Below are positions 55,813-64,000 of a stretch of DNA of 64,000 nt, piece after piece. Under the pieces are notes generated by a model, which worked only from the letters and a program-made list of their open reading frames with translations, was not told the origin of the DNA and searched no databases. The stretch's first letter is position 1. Each line of letters opens with the position of its first letter. Where the stretch lies: contig CAVUHL010000003.1 in assembly GCA_963741305.1 (NCBI GenBank), positions 7,006,001 through 7,070,000 on the forward strand, given 5' to 3'. The position numbers and the translations under genes were made by a program. The DNA is from DATMER01 sp963741305 (GTDB lineage: Bacteria; Acidobacteriota; Thermoanaerobaculia; Multivoradales; UBA5704).

Positions 55813-57912
55813 TCACCTCCTCTGGTCCGGCGCGACGCCCGTCGCGCGGTTGGAAAGCCGGGCGAGCAGCTGCTGCGCTGCGCGGCGCTGTTCCGAAAAC
55901 TGGGGATCCTGCCCGGTCGCGGACAGGAACTCCCGGTAGGCGGCAGCCGCGGCTTCCGTCTCCCCCGCCATGTCGTAGGCGATCGCCCGGTTGAGGCGGA
56001 CCTCGTGGTACCGCGGGGCGAGACGGAGAGCCTGCTCAAAATAGGAGAGTGCGGCAGCGGGCCGATCCCGCTCCACTTCCAGCGTTCCCAGGCCATTCAG
56101 GGGCTCCGCGTAGCGCGGAGCGGCGGCCAGGGCGCGGCGGTAGGCATCCTCAGCCTCGGCAGGACGGCGGAGGCTGCGCAGGACATTACCGAGGTTGTTC
56201 AGGGCGTGGGCATTGCGCGGATCGAGCTGCGCCGCCAGCTCGAACTCCTGCCGGGCGGCGTCGGGCTTGCCCTCCGCGAGATGGACGATTCCCAGGGTGT
56301 TGTGGGCCTCGGGCCGCGAGGGGTCCAGGTGCATGGCCGTGGTGAGCGCCTCGCGGGCCTCGCCGGTCTGGCCGGCCTGCTGGAGGGCGGTGGCGAGGTT
56401 GTACCAGGCCTCGGGATCGTCCGGCGCGTCCTCGGCGGCCTGCCGGTAGAGCGGCACGGCGCGATCGAGCTCGCCGCGCTCCTTCCAGGCTTGGGCCAGC
56501 TTGCCGCGGAAGACCGGGTTCTCCGGATCGTCGGCCACCAGGGACTCCAGCTCGGATAGAGCTGCTTGAGCGTCTCCGGAGCCGAGCAGGTTGTGAGCCC
56601 GCTCGAAGCGCTGGAACAGGTCTACCGCTTCGACCGGATTGCGGCCGGTGCGCACTGTCTTCTTGGGGGACGGCGTCGTTCCACCGCCGACATACCCGAG
56701 GCTAGCGAGCTTCGAGCGGGTCTCGGCATCGGCCGGCAGCTTCTGAGTCTCGACGGCACCGGACTCGATCGCGGCCAGGCGTGCGGCGAAGCCCTCTTGC
56801 TCTTTGGCTCCTTGGAGGTTCTTCGACTCGTGTGGGTCATCAGTGAGGTTGTAGAGCTCAGGCTTGGGCGAGGAGATGTACTTGAGATCGCGGCGTCGGA
56901 GGGCGGAGAGCGGGCTCCAGCCGAACACGGCCGGGTACTGCGTCTCGGCGTAGACGTCTGCCGGGGCAGGCTCCTTGCCCTCCCGAAGAGACGGGGAAAG
57001 ATCGCGGCCATCCAGGTTCCCAGGCAGCGCTTTGCCGACCAGGCCGGCGAGGGTAGGACCGACGTCCACGAGGCTGACCGGCGTCTCGACCACTCTCGCA
57101 GCCAATCCCGGGGCCTTGACGAGGAGAGGCACGCGCAGGGTCGGCTCATAAAGCAGGAGGCCATGGGTCAGCTCGCCGTGCTCTCCCAGGGACTCGCCAT
57201 GATCGGCGGCCACGGCGACCACGGTGCTCCCGGAGAGGCCACGGCGCTCCAACTCCTGAAGCAGGCGGCCGACCTGCTCGTCGACCGCCGCGATCTCGCC
57301 GTCATAGGAGGGCGAATAGGGAGCATGGGCATCGTAGAGGTGGACCCAGAGGAAGAACGGCTTTGCGGGGTCCTGTCCAAGCCAGGCCAGCGCCCGGTCC
57401 ATGACTTCGCGCCCGGGGCGCTCAGCCTCCAGGGCCACGGTGGCGCCCGGGGCACGCTCGATCTCGTCGTCGTAGGTCTGGAATCCCCGGCTCAGGCCGA
57501 ACCGGCGGTCGAGCACAAAGGCCCCGACGAAAGCGCCGGTGCGCCAGCCTTGGCCGGAGAGCAGGGTCGCCAGGGTCTCCTTGCCGTCCGGGAACGATCC
57601 TGCGCCGTTGTTGCGCAGCCCATGGTGGGGCGGGAGAAGCCCAGAAAGCATGCTGGAGTGGGACGGTAGGGTCAGCGGCACCGGCGCGGAAGCCTGGGCG
57701 AAGCGGACTCCCTCCGCCGCCATCCGGTCGAGCCAGGGGGTTTTGGCCGCGGCATAGCCGTAGGAGCCGAGGTGATCGGCGCGCACGGTGTCCAGTGTGA
57801 TCAGCACCAGGTTGGAAGCGGTCGGGGCCGTCTTCTCCCGGGGAGAGCATCCGCCGAGGAGGGTCAGGCCCGCCGCAAGAGCCATCAGAAAGGTCGAACG
57901 CTTCTTTAGCAC
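55813..57912 (-). CDS. Sulfatase-like (alkaline phosphatase superfamily) lipoprotein with TPR domain
   Basis: The 699-residue protein has a lipoprotein signal (TFLMALAAGLTLLGGC), a sulfatase-superfamily domain and, from about residue 460, six or so TPR repeats (for example YNLATALQQAGQTGEAREAL). Metal ligands appear in LITLDTVRADHLGSYGY and in VAADHGESLGEHG. At the nucleophile position the sequence reads TLPSHSSMLSG. It has Thr where true sulfatases have Cys or Ser for formylglycine, and His instead of Arg. Phosphodiesterase or phosphonate chemistry is therefore more likely than sulfate ester cleavage. I chose a GTG at 57912 giving a KKR n-region; the frame is open to 58179. Confidence 0.82.
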   Translation of the reverse strand: MLKKRSTFLMALAAGLTLLGGCSPREKTAPTASNLVLITLDTVRADHLGSYGYAAAKTPWLDRMAAEGVRFAQASAPVPLTLPSHSSMLSGLLPPHHGLRNNGAGSFPDGKETLATLLSGQGWRTGAFVGAFVLDRRFGLSRGFQTYDDEIERAPGATVALEAERPGREVMDRALAWLGQDPAKPFFLWVHLYDAHAPYSPSYDGEIAAVDEQVGRLLQELERRGLSGSTVVAVAADHGESLGEHGELTHGLLLYEPTLRVPLLVKAPGLAARVVETPVSLVDVGPTLAGLVGKALPGNLDGRDLSPSLREGKEPAPADVYAETQYPAVFGWSPLSALRRRDLKYISSPKPELYNLTDDPHESKNLQGAKEQEGFAARLAAIESGAVETQKLPADAETRSKLASLGYVGGGTTPSPKKTVRTGRNPVEAVDLFQRFERAHNLLGSGDAQAALSELESLVADDPENPVFRGKLAQAWKERGELDRAVPLYRQAAEDAPDDPEAWYNLATALQQAGQTGEAREALTTAMHLDPSRPEAHNTLGIVHLAEGKPDAARQEFELAAQLDPRNAHALNNLGNVLRSLRRPAEAEDAYRRALAAAPRYAEPLNGLGTLEVERDRPAAALSYFEQALRLAPRYHEVRLNRAIAYDMAGETEAAAAAYREFLSATGQDPQFSEQRRAAQQLLARLSNRATGVAPDQRR

Positions 57913-58047
57913 GTTGGGTACGGCCTTGAATGTTTTCAGCCCCTGAAGGATAACGCCAACAGCTCCTCTCGGGGAAGTAATTGAGGTTGTTCCATTTATT
58001 TGGATTTCCCGGCTCTCTGATAGGATCGCCCCTTCAGGAGGAATGCG

Positions 58048-58599
58048 ATGACCAACGGCTATGAAGAGGCCAAGGGCCAGCGAAACGTCCTCGAGCGGCT
58101 CGGAGACAAGATCCCGGGTTACCGGGGATTTCAGGACCGCGAGCTGCGCCGGGACGTGGACAAGTTGCAGCGCGAGCACCTCTCCACGGAGCTGGGGCGG
58201 CTCAAGGCGGCGCTGCGCGACAGGGCCCGGAGCTATACGGACGCCGGCAAGATCGGAGCGCTCACCGCGTTCGACCGCCTGGATCGGCAGCTCGACGGGC
58301 TTTCCCAGGCCGTCCGCTTCTCCGATTACGGCGCGAGCGGCCTGTTCGACGCGGTGAAGATCGGCGACGCGGAGCTGCAGCGCCTGTACGAGTTCGATCT
58401 TTCCGTGCTCCAGGACGTAGAAGACCTGGAAGGGCTGGTCGCGGCCGTTCCGGCCCCGGGCGGTGAGGATCCCGCCAAGGCCCTGGATCCGGTGCAGCAG
58501 CGGGTGCGGGTGCTCGAGGATAAGTGGAAGCAGCGCGAGCTGGTGATCAACAACGTAGTCCAGGCCGACGTGGCCGGCGGACCGGACGCGGGCGTCTGA
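58048..58599 (+). CDS. Hypothetical helical protein, operon partner of the SPFH protein
   Basis: The 183-residue soluble protein is mostly helical: RNVLERLGDKIPGYRGFQDRELRRDVDKLQREHLSTELGRLK, then DRLDRQLDGLSQAVRFSDYGASGLFDA, and a C-terminal coiled coil (DPVQQRVRVLEDKWKQRELVINNV). Similar proteins occur beside SPFH/zinc-ribbon genes as far as I recall, but no function is established. AGGAGGAATGCG precedes the ATG. The next gene begins 17 bp after its stop, so they are one operon. Confidence 0.7.
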   Translation: MTNGYEEAKGQRNVLERLGDKIPGYRGFQDRELRRDVDKLQREHLSTELGRLKAALRDRARSYTDAGKIGALTAFDRLDRQLDGLSQAVRFSDYGASGLFDAVKIGDAELQRLYEFDLSVLQDVEDLEGLVAAVPAPGGEDPAKALDPVQQRVRVLEDKWKQRELVINNVVQADVAGGPDAGV

Positions 58600-58616
58600 G
58601 GAGATAGGAGAAGACC

Positions 58617-59636
58617 ATGGATGTCATCCAGCATCAGGACCCCAGTGGCAAGACCCTGGTGGCGCGGTGGCCCGCCAACGGCACGTCGGACATCCGCCTC
58701 GGCAGCCAGCTCATCGTGGAAGAGAGCCAGCAGGCGGTCTTTTTCCGCGACGGCAAGGCGCTCGACACCTTCGGCCCCGGCCGCCATACGCTCGCCACGC
58801 AGAACATCCCGCTGCTGGCGAGCCTGTTCGGCATCCCGTTCGGCGGCAAGTCGCCGTTCCAGGCCGCGGTGGTCTTCGTCTCCACCAAGACCTTCATGGA
58901 CCTCAAGTGGGGCACCAAGGAGCCGGTGCCGTTCCGTGACCAGGAGCTGGCCATGGTGCGCCTCCGCGCCTTTGGCAAGTACGCGCTGCGGGTGGCCAAC
59001 GCCCAGCAGTTCGTCAACAGCGTGGTCGGCACCATGGGGGTCTACACGACCGAGCGTTTGGAAGACTGGTTCCGCGACGTCATCGTGGCCCGGCTGACCG
59101 ACGTCCTGGGCGAGAACCTGACCTCCGTGTTCGACCTGCCTCGGCTCTACGACGAGCTGGCCATGGGGCTCAAGGCCCGCGTGGCGGACGACTTCACCAA
59201 GTACGGCGTCGAGCTAGTCGACCTCTACATGGGGGCGATCACGCCGCCCGAAGAGGTGCAGAAGCTGATCGACGAGCGCAGCGGCATGGCGGCGCTCGGC
59301 GACATGAACACCTACCTCAAGTTCAAGACGGCCCGCGCCATCGGCGACGCCGCCCAGCAGGAAGGCGGCGGGGGCGGCAACGTGGCAGCCGGCATGGGCA
59401 TGGGCATGGGCGCGGGGATGGGCATGATGCTCCCCGGCATGATGCGCGAGGCTATGCAGTCCGGAGGGCAGGGCGGAGGGCAGCAGGCCCCTGCGGCCCC
59501 CGCTGGTGGAGCGCCTGCCGCAGCAGGAGCGGCTGCCGCGGCCGGAGCCGCGCCTGCCTTTTGCCACAACTGCGGGCAGAAGCTTGCGCCCGGCTCCAAG
59601 TTCTGTCCCTCCTGCGGCACCAAGATCGGAGAGTAA
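58617..59636 (+). CDS. SPFH-domain protein with C-terminal zinc ribbon
   Basis: The 339-residue protein has an SPFH (band 7) domain from about residues 20 to 240, with SQLIVEESQQAVFFRDGKALDTFGPGRHTL at the start. It has no membrane helix. A Gly/Met/Ala-rich linker (AAGMGMGMGAGMGMM) leads to a C-terminal zinc ribbon CHNCGQKLAPGSKFCPSCG with two CxxC pairs. This matches the SPFH/virion-core-like group, whose members form membrane- or stress-associated scaffolds. The specific role here is unknown. It lies between the helical partner gene and a serine/threonine kinase gene. Confidence 0.87.
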   Translation: MDVIQHQDPSGKTLVARWPANGTSDIRLGSQLIVEESQQAVFFRDGKALDTFGPGRHTLATQNIPLLASLFGIPFGGKSPFQAAVVFVSTKTFMDLKWGTKEPVPFRDQELAMVRLRAFGKYALRVANAQQFVNSVVGTMGVYTTERLEDWFRDVIVARLTDVLGENLTSVFDLPRLYDELAMGLKARVADDFTKYGVELVDLYMGAITPPEEVQKLIDERSGMAALGDMNTYLKFKTARAIGDAAQQEGGGGGNVAAGMGMGMGAGMGMMLPGMMREAMQSGGQGGGQQAPAAPAGGAPAAAGAAAAAGAAPAFCHNCGQKLAPGSKFCPSCGTKIGE

Positions 59637-59705
59637 GGATAGAGGGCGCACCGGCGCCCTCTTCCCCCCTGCTACAATACCTGCTCATCCATCGGAGGTG
59701 TCGGT

Positions 59706-61739
59706 TTGTTGCGTGAGCCAGGGACAATCCTTGACGGCAAGTACGAGATCGTCCAGCGCCTGGGCAGCGGCGGCATGGGCGAGGTCTACCTGGTGCGCCA
59801 CATCCACCTGCACGAGCTGCGGGTCATCAAGATCCTCCGCCAGGACCTCCAGACCGACCCCGCGGCCCAGAAGCGCTTCATGCGCGAGGCCCGGCTCGCC
59901 ACCCAGATCAAGCACCCCAACGTCGCCATCCTGTACGACTTCGCGGCCCTCCCCGAGGAGGGAAGCTTCTACATGGTCTGGGAGCACATCCAGGGCGAGG
60001 ACATCGGCCAATGGATCCGCCAAAACGGCCCTTTCCCCCCGCCCCTGGCGATCCGGCTCGGCATCCAGGCGTTGCGCGGGCTTGAAGCCATCCATGCCAC
60101 CGGCGTGATCCACCGCGACCTGTCACCGGACAACCTCATGATCACCGAGGACAAGCAGGGGCAGAAGCGGATCAAGATCATCGACCTCGGCCTCGCCCGT
60201 ACCCTGGAACGCGATACGGGCCACGACCATGAGATTACCCAGGTCGGCATGTTCATGGGCAAGCTCCAGTACTGCTCGCCCGAGCAGGCGAGCCCGTCGG
60301 GCAGCGATGGCCTCGACCGGCGGAGCGACATCTACTCCTTTGGCCTGGTGCTCTACGAGATGATCACGGGCCTGCCTCCGTTCGAGTCCGAGAGCCAGGC
60401 GGGCTTCATCTTCAAGCGCCTCTCCGAAGATCCGCTCCCCTTGGCGGGCCGCAACCCGCGAGTTCACGTGCCCGCCGAGCTCGACCGGGTGGTCCTCCAG
60501 GCGCTGGAGCGCGACCGCGAGAAGCGCATCCCGGATGCGATCAGCCTCATTCAGGCCTTGGACAAGGTGGAGCAGTCCATGTCCGCGGCCGAGACGCGCG
60601 AGATCCAGATCCCCGCGGCTTTCCAAAAGGCTGCGGCCGTCCCGGACGCCTCTCCGGCGCCGGCCCCGCGCCAGCGCAGCACCAGCGAGCTCACCAAGAC
60701 GGAGCGCGACGACCTCCTCGCCCAGATCGACCGCGCCGCCCGCCGGGTCCAGGAGACCTCGGTCGACCTGTCCCGCATCGAGGCCGCCCTGGCCTCCGGC
60801 CGGCTGGACGAGGCGCGGCAGCTCATCGCGCAAGTCGAGGCGGCGAGCCCGAGGGCGCTGGGCCTGCAGCGGCTCAAGGAGCGCGTCGCCGAGGAGGCGG
60901 AGGCCGAGCGCCGGCGGCGGATTGCCGAGACCGAGCAGGTGCTCTCCAATTACATCCAGCGCAAGCAGCTCCCCCTGGCGCGCCTGGCCCTGGAGACGCT
61001 CGCCGAGCTCGATCCGCAGAGCCCGAAGCGGGCCGAGCACGAGGCCGCCCTGGGCCGTCTCTCCCAGGAGCTGGAGCAGGAGAAGCGCGCCGCCGCTGCT
61101 CTGGAAGCGGGCCGCGAGGCCCTGGCGCGCAAGGACGTCCAAGCCGCCCGCCGCGAGTTGGAGGTCGTGGTGCGCAATGATCCCGCGGGGAAGAAGGCCG
61201 CGTCGCTCCGCGCCGACGTCGAGGCAACCGAGCGGGAGGCGCGCACCGGAGTGGAGCTGGACGAGCGCCGCCGCCGCTTCGACGAGATGCTCAAGGAGCA
61301 CCGGGTAAGCGACGCCGAGCAGGAGCTCGAGGCCCTGTCGCAGCTCGATATTCCGCGGGTGACCCTCTCTTTCTACCGCGAGCGCCTGGACGAAATGAAG
61401 AGCCTGGTGGCGCGGGAGGAGAGGGTGTCGTTCCTGGAGATGCGCTTCCGCAAGCATCTGGAGGATCACGACTGGTTCGCTTCCCGGGAGGACGCCACGG
61501 AGATGGGCAAGACGGTGCCGGCCAGCCCGCGCGCAGCAGAGATGTTCGCCCACGTCGAGCGCCTGGAGTCCGACTACCGCAAGCAGCAGTCGCTCGAGCA
61601 GGGCGTCCGGCAGGTCGAGGACTTCATTCAGAAGGGTGACGCCGCGAGAGCCGAGCTGTCCCTCAAGATCCTGCTCCAGATGGACCCCGAGAACCGCCAT
61701 CGCAAGCGGCTGGAGAAGCAGGTCAAGAGCATGCGGTAG
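59706..61739 (+). CDS. Cytoplasmic serine/threonine protein kinase with long coiled-coil tail
   Basis: The 677-residue kinase has a PknB-type domain in residues 12-280: P-loop LGSGGMGEV, catalytic Lys42 (VIKIL), HRDLSPDN with Asp138, and DLG at 160-162 where most kinases have DFG. The remaining 400 residues are charged helices with repeat-like segments (LDEARQLIAQVEAASP, RKDVQAARRELEVVVRNDP), resembling TPR-like or coiled-coil modules that would bind partners. No transmembrane segment is seen, unlike PknB. A TTG at 59706 or 59709 is the start, with GGAGGTG upstream. It may phosphorylate the SPFH protein encoded just before it; this is inferred from position alone. Confidence 0.9.
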   Translation: MLREPGTILDGKYEIVQRLGSGGMGEVYLVRHIHLHELRVIKILRQDLQTDPAAQKRFMREARLATQIKHPNVAILYDFAALPEEGSFYMVWEHIQGEDIGQWIRQNGPFPPPLAIRLGIQALRGLEAIHATGVIHRDLSPDNLMITEDKQGQKRIKIIDLGLARTLERDTGHDHEITQVGMFMGKLQYCSPEQASPSGSDGLDRRSDIYSFGLVLYEMITGLPPFESESQAGFIFKRLSEDPLPLAGRNPRVHVPAELDRVVLQALERDREKRIPDAISLIQALDKVEQSMSAAETREIQIPAAFQKAAAVPDASPAPAPRQRSTSELTKTERDDLLAQIDRAARRVQETSVDLSRIEAALASGRLDEARQLIAQVEAASPRALGLQRLKERVAEEAEAERRRRIAETEQVLSNYIQRKQLPLARLALETLAELDPQSPKRAEHEAALGRLSQELEQEKRAAAALEAGREALARKDVQAARRELEVVVRNDPAGKKAASLRADVEATEREARTGVELDERRRRFDEMLKEHRVSDAEQELEALSQLDIPRVTLSFYRERLDEMKSLVAREERVSFLEMRFRKHLEDHDWFASREDATEMGKTVPASPRAAEMFAHVERLESDYRKQQSLEQGVRQVEDFIQKGDAARAELSLKILLQMDPENRHRKRLEKQVKSMR

Positions 61740-61765
61740 GTTCTTTCCGATAGACTCGCGCCCCT

Positions 61766-63799
61766 ATGGACCGCCGTCTGCGATACGCCTTCATGAAGCT
61801 CACTCGGGACTTCGACTCCCGGTTCGAGGCCCTGCTGCTCACCGGCCGGGTCTCCAAGTGGTACAGCGAGGTCGGCAACGAGGCCACTACCATCCCCGCG
61901 GGGCTGGCTCTGGGAGCGGGCGACGCGCTCTGCACCCTGCACCGCGATCTCGGGGCCATCCTCGCCTACTATCTCGATCCCGCCCGCACCTTCCCCGGCT
62001 TCGGTTTCGGCGAGCCCGACGGCCGCCGCCCCGACCCCGAGCACCTGCTGCGCCGGCTCGCCTGCCAGCTCCTCGGTAAGGGGGAGGGCTTCTCCCAGGG
62101 GATGGAGCGCTCTTTCCACTACGGCTACCTGGCCCCGGAGCACGGGCTCCTCCACATCGGCATGATCAGCCATCTCGGCGCCATGATTCCGGTTGCCGCC
62201 GGCTGCGGCTTCGCCTTCCGCCAGAACGGGAGCGACCGCATCGCGATCAATTTCATCGGCGAGGGCGCCACTTCTACGGGCGATTTCCACGAGGGGCTCA
62301 ACATGGCCGCCGTGTGGAAGCTGCCGCTCATCCTGGTCATCGAGAACAACCGCTACGCGTTCTCGACCCCGGCCCATCTTCAATACGCGGCGGAGAGGCT
62401 GAGCGACCGCGGCCCGGGATACGGCATCCCCGCTGAAACCGTGGATGGCAACGATCCCGACGCCATGGCCGCGGCCCTGGAGCGCGCCGTCGCCCGCGCC
62501 CGGGCCGGCGAGGGTCCGACGCTGATCGAGGCCATGCTCGGCCGCATGCGCGGGCACAGCGAAGGGGACGACTCGCTCAAGGTCGTGCCGCCCGACGAGC
62601 TGGCCTCCTACCGCTCCGCCGACCCCGTCCCCGCCTATGCCCGCCGTCTGGAAGAGGAAGGCGTCCTCGACGCGGAGACCCGGGGCCGCCTGGAAGCCCG
62701 GATTGCCGAGCTGGTCGAGACGGCGATCACTTCCGCCATCGGTGCCGCTCCGCCCGATCCCTCCCTTGCCTTCCGGTCCGTTTTTGCTCCTTCGGAAGCT
62801 CCTGCGGTGATCACCTCCCGGCCAGAAGGGAAGGAAACCACCTACGTGGATGCCATCAACCGCGCCCTCCACGAGGAAATGGAGCGGGACGAGTCGGTGC
62901 TGGTCATGGGACAGGACATCGGCGTCTTCGAGGGAGCGTTCCGCACGACCAAGGGGCTTCACGCCCGCTGGCCGCGGCGGGTGTTCGACACCCCCATCGC
63001 CGAGAGTGGCACGATCGGCATCGCCATCGGCGCCTCCCTGCTCGGCTACCGTCCGGTAGTCGAGATGCAGTTCGGCGACTTTATCTCCTGCGGCTTCAAC
63101 CAACTCGTGAACGTCGCGGCCAAGCTCTATTACCGGTGGGAAGTGCCCTGCCCGATCGTGATCCGCCTGCCCACGGGGGGCGGAGTGGGAGCGGGGCCAT
63201 TCCACTCCCAGAACCCCGAGGGGTGGTTCGCCCACACGGCGGGGATCAAGGTGGTCTGCCCGGCTACTGCAGCGGACGCCCGCGCTCTGCTCAAGGCGGC
63301 GATCCGCGATCCGAACCCGGTGATGATGTTCGAGCACAAGTTCCTCTACCGCCGTATCAAGGAGATCCTGCCCGAGGGCGATGCCGTGGGCAGGCTGGGA
63401 GAGGCGCGGGCGATGCGGCCGGGGGACCAGATCACGTTGATCGGTTACGGCGCCACGACCTGGACCTGCATGGAAGTGGCGGAGGAGCTGGCGAAAGAAG
63501 GGGTGGAGGCCGAGGTAATCGACCTCCGGACGCTGGTTCCGTACGACGAGGAGACTGTGCTGGCCTCGGTGAAGAAGACCGGCCGGGCGCTGGTGGTCTA
63601 CGAGGCCCAGCTCACCCTCGGCTTCGGAGCCGAGGTGGCGGCCCGGCTTGCCGACGCTGCCTTCCCCTGGCTGGACGCCCCGATCCGCCGCGTGGCCTAC
63701 CCCGATCGTCCGGTGCCCTACGCGAGGGTGCTGGAAAACGCGTTGCTGCCTGACAAGGGAAAGGCGCTGGCGGCGGCTCGGGAACTGCTCAGGTTTTAG
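61766..63799 (+). CDS. Fused E1 alpha-beta subunit of a 2-oxoacid dehydrogenase complex
   Basis: The 677-residue protein joins both E1 subunits. Residues 1-330 are the alpha part, with the thiamine diphosphate motif as GEGATSTGDFHEGLNMAAVWKLPLILVIENN near residue 168 and RMRGHSEGDD. Residues 350-677 are the beta part, with VDAINRALHEEMERDESVLVMGQDIG, EMQFGDFI and a terminal transketolase C-domain (IGYGATTW, DLRTLVPYDEETV). It decarboxylates a 2-oxoacid, probably a branched-chain or similar one, and passes the acyl group to an E2 lipoyl protein not encoded here. Separate subunits are usual; fused forms are known. Confidence 0.92.
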   Translation: MDRRLRYAFMKLTRDFDSRFEALLLTGRVSKWYSEVGNEATTIPAGLALGAGDALCTLHRDLGAILAYYLDPARTFPGFGFGEPDGRRPDPEHLLRRLACQLLGKGEGFSQGMERSFHYGYLAPEHGLLHIGMISHLGAMIPVAAGCGFAFRQNGSDRIAINFIGEGATSTGDFHEGLNMAAVWKLPLILVIENNRYAFSTPAHLQYAAERLSDRGPGYGIPAETVDGNDPDAMAAALERAVARARAGEGPTLIEAMLGRMRGHSEGDDSLKVVPPDELASYRSADPVPAYARRLEEEGVLDAETRGRLEARIAELVETAITSAIGAAPPDPSLAFRSVFAPSEAPAVITSRPEGKETTYVDAINRALHEEMERDESVLVMGQDIGVFEGAFRTTKGLHARWPRRVFDTPIAESGTIGIAIGASLLGYRPVVEMQFGDFISCGFNQLVNVAAKLYYRWEVPCPIVIRLPTGGGVGAGPFHSQNPEGWFAHTAGIKVVCPATAADARALLKAAIRDPNPVMMFEHKFLYRRIKEILPEGDAVGRLGEARAMRPGDQITLIGYGATTWTCMEVAEELAKEGVEAEVIDLRTLVPYDEETVLASVKKTGRALVVYEAQLTLGFGAEVAARLADAAFPWLDAPIRRVAYPDRPVPYARVLENALLPDKGKALAAARELLRF

Positions 63800-63802
63800 T
63801 AA

Positions 63803-63867
63803 GTCTCCCCCTCTCCCGGGGAGGGTGTGCTTGGGTGGACCGGGAGAGGGGGTCGGGGGGTGAGGGC
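63803..63867. repeat. Dispersed palindromic repeat, copy C
   Basis: It reads CCCCCTCTCCCGGGGAGG, then GGGAGAGGGGGTCGGGGGGTGAGGG, a shorter relative of copies A and B. It fills the space between the E1 stop (63799) and the stop codon of the convergent gene (TAG, 63868-63870). Confidence 0.75.
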
Positions 63868-64000
63868 CTACTTCTTTTCGAGCAGCTTCTCCAGATCGGC
63901 CAGCCTCTTCTCCAGCTCCTTGAGGCGCTTCTCCAGCTCGGCCTCGCGCGGGGAGCGCATCCGGCGGAGAAGGACGTCGCGTTCTCCAGGTGCGCCCTGC
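63868..64000 (-). CDS. Partial gene: C-terminal coiled coil of an unknown protein
   Basis: Only the last 44 codons are in the window; the 5' part lies beyond 64000. The end of the protein is a heptad coiled coil rich in LEKxLxxLEKR units and ends in LLEKK. The preceding visible part reads APGERDVLLRRMRSPREAE. This is too little to assign a family. Its stop codon abuts dispersed repeat copy C. Confidence 0.65.
   Translation of the reverse strand, partial: QGAPGERDVLLRRMRSPREAELEKRLKELEKRLADLEKLLEKK

Overview
This is a GC-rich chromosomal window from a Gram-negative bacterium. Evidence for the cell type: a complete division and cell-wall (dcw) cluster whose MurE carries the DNPR motif of meso-diaminopimelate ligases, SurA-like periplasmic chaperones, several lipoproteins, and an Oar-type TonB-dependent receptor with a carboxypeptidase-regulatory domain. 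That receptor type, together with DUF3604, sulfatase-TPR and E1 alpha/beta fusion proteins, suggests Acidobacteriota or a related phylum. The placement is inferred from gene content only; no rRNA, tRNA or CRISPR array was seen.

Layout. 1-11 kb: lepA (minus), a SUI1/YciH factor, small genes, a cupin, a GNAT acetyltransferase, mfd, two SurA/PpiC-like folding proteins, a YiaA-like membrane protein and a lipoprotein. 11-17 kb: an accessory block with long non-coding repeat arrays, a large N6-adenine DNA methylase with a downstream PD-(D/E)XK-like protein, and an orphan Phd-type antitoxin. 17.2-33.1 kb: the dcw operon mraZ-rsmH-ftsL-ftsI-murE-murF-mraY-murD-ftsW-murG-murC-ftsQ-ftsA-ftsZ, tightly overlapped and headed by a recognisable MraZ operator; murB and ddl are missing from it. 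33-38.3 kb: a SixA-like phosphatase, a DEAD-box helicase, a glycine-rich RRM protein with a small basic coiled-coil protein, a Uma2 nuclease, and a MarR-arsM arsenic pair sharing a 15-bp operator-like sequence. 38.5-42.9 kb: a DUF3604 / parvulin / HupE-UreJ operon. 43.5-48.3 kb: a hypothetical gene and a lipoprotein gene interrupted by an IS1380-family element with a 4-bp target duplication. 48.5-64 kb: a lipid kinase pair, a secreted protein, a BrkB-like membrane protein, the TonB receptor, a sulfatase-like TPR lipoprotein, an SPFH/zinc-ribbon protein, a serine/threonine kinase and a fused 2-oxoacid dehydrogenase E1.

The most unusual signal is a set of five intergenic arrays (about 11.1-11.5, 11.7-12.06, 16.8-17.04, 38.3-38.5 and 43.0-43.3 kb). 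Each consists of 8-20 degenerate, often palindromic units spaced 20-22 bp apart, close to two helical turns. Each array has its own consensus but the spacing is the same, so the period is conserved where the sequence is not. Two arrays border the restriction-modification block on its left and one on its right; the right one lies just upstream of the mraZ promoter. A second, dispersed repeat family (CCCTCTCCC / GGGAGAGGG) abuts stop codons at three places and supplies the likely start codon of one folding-factor lipoprotein.
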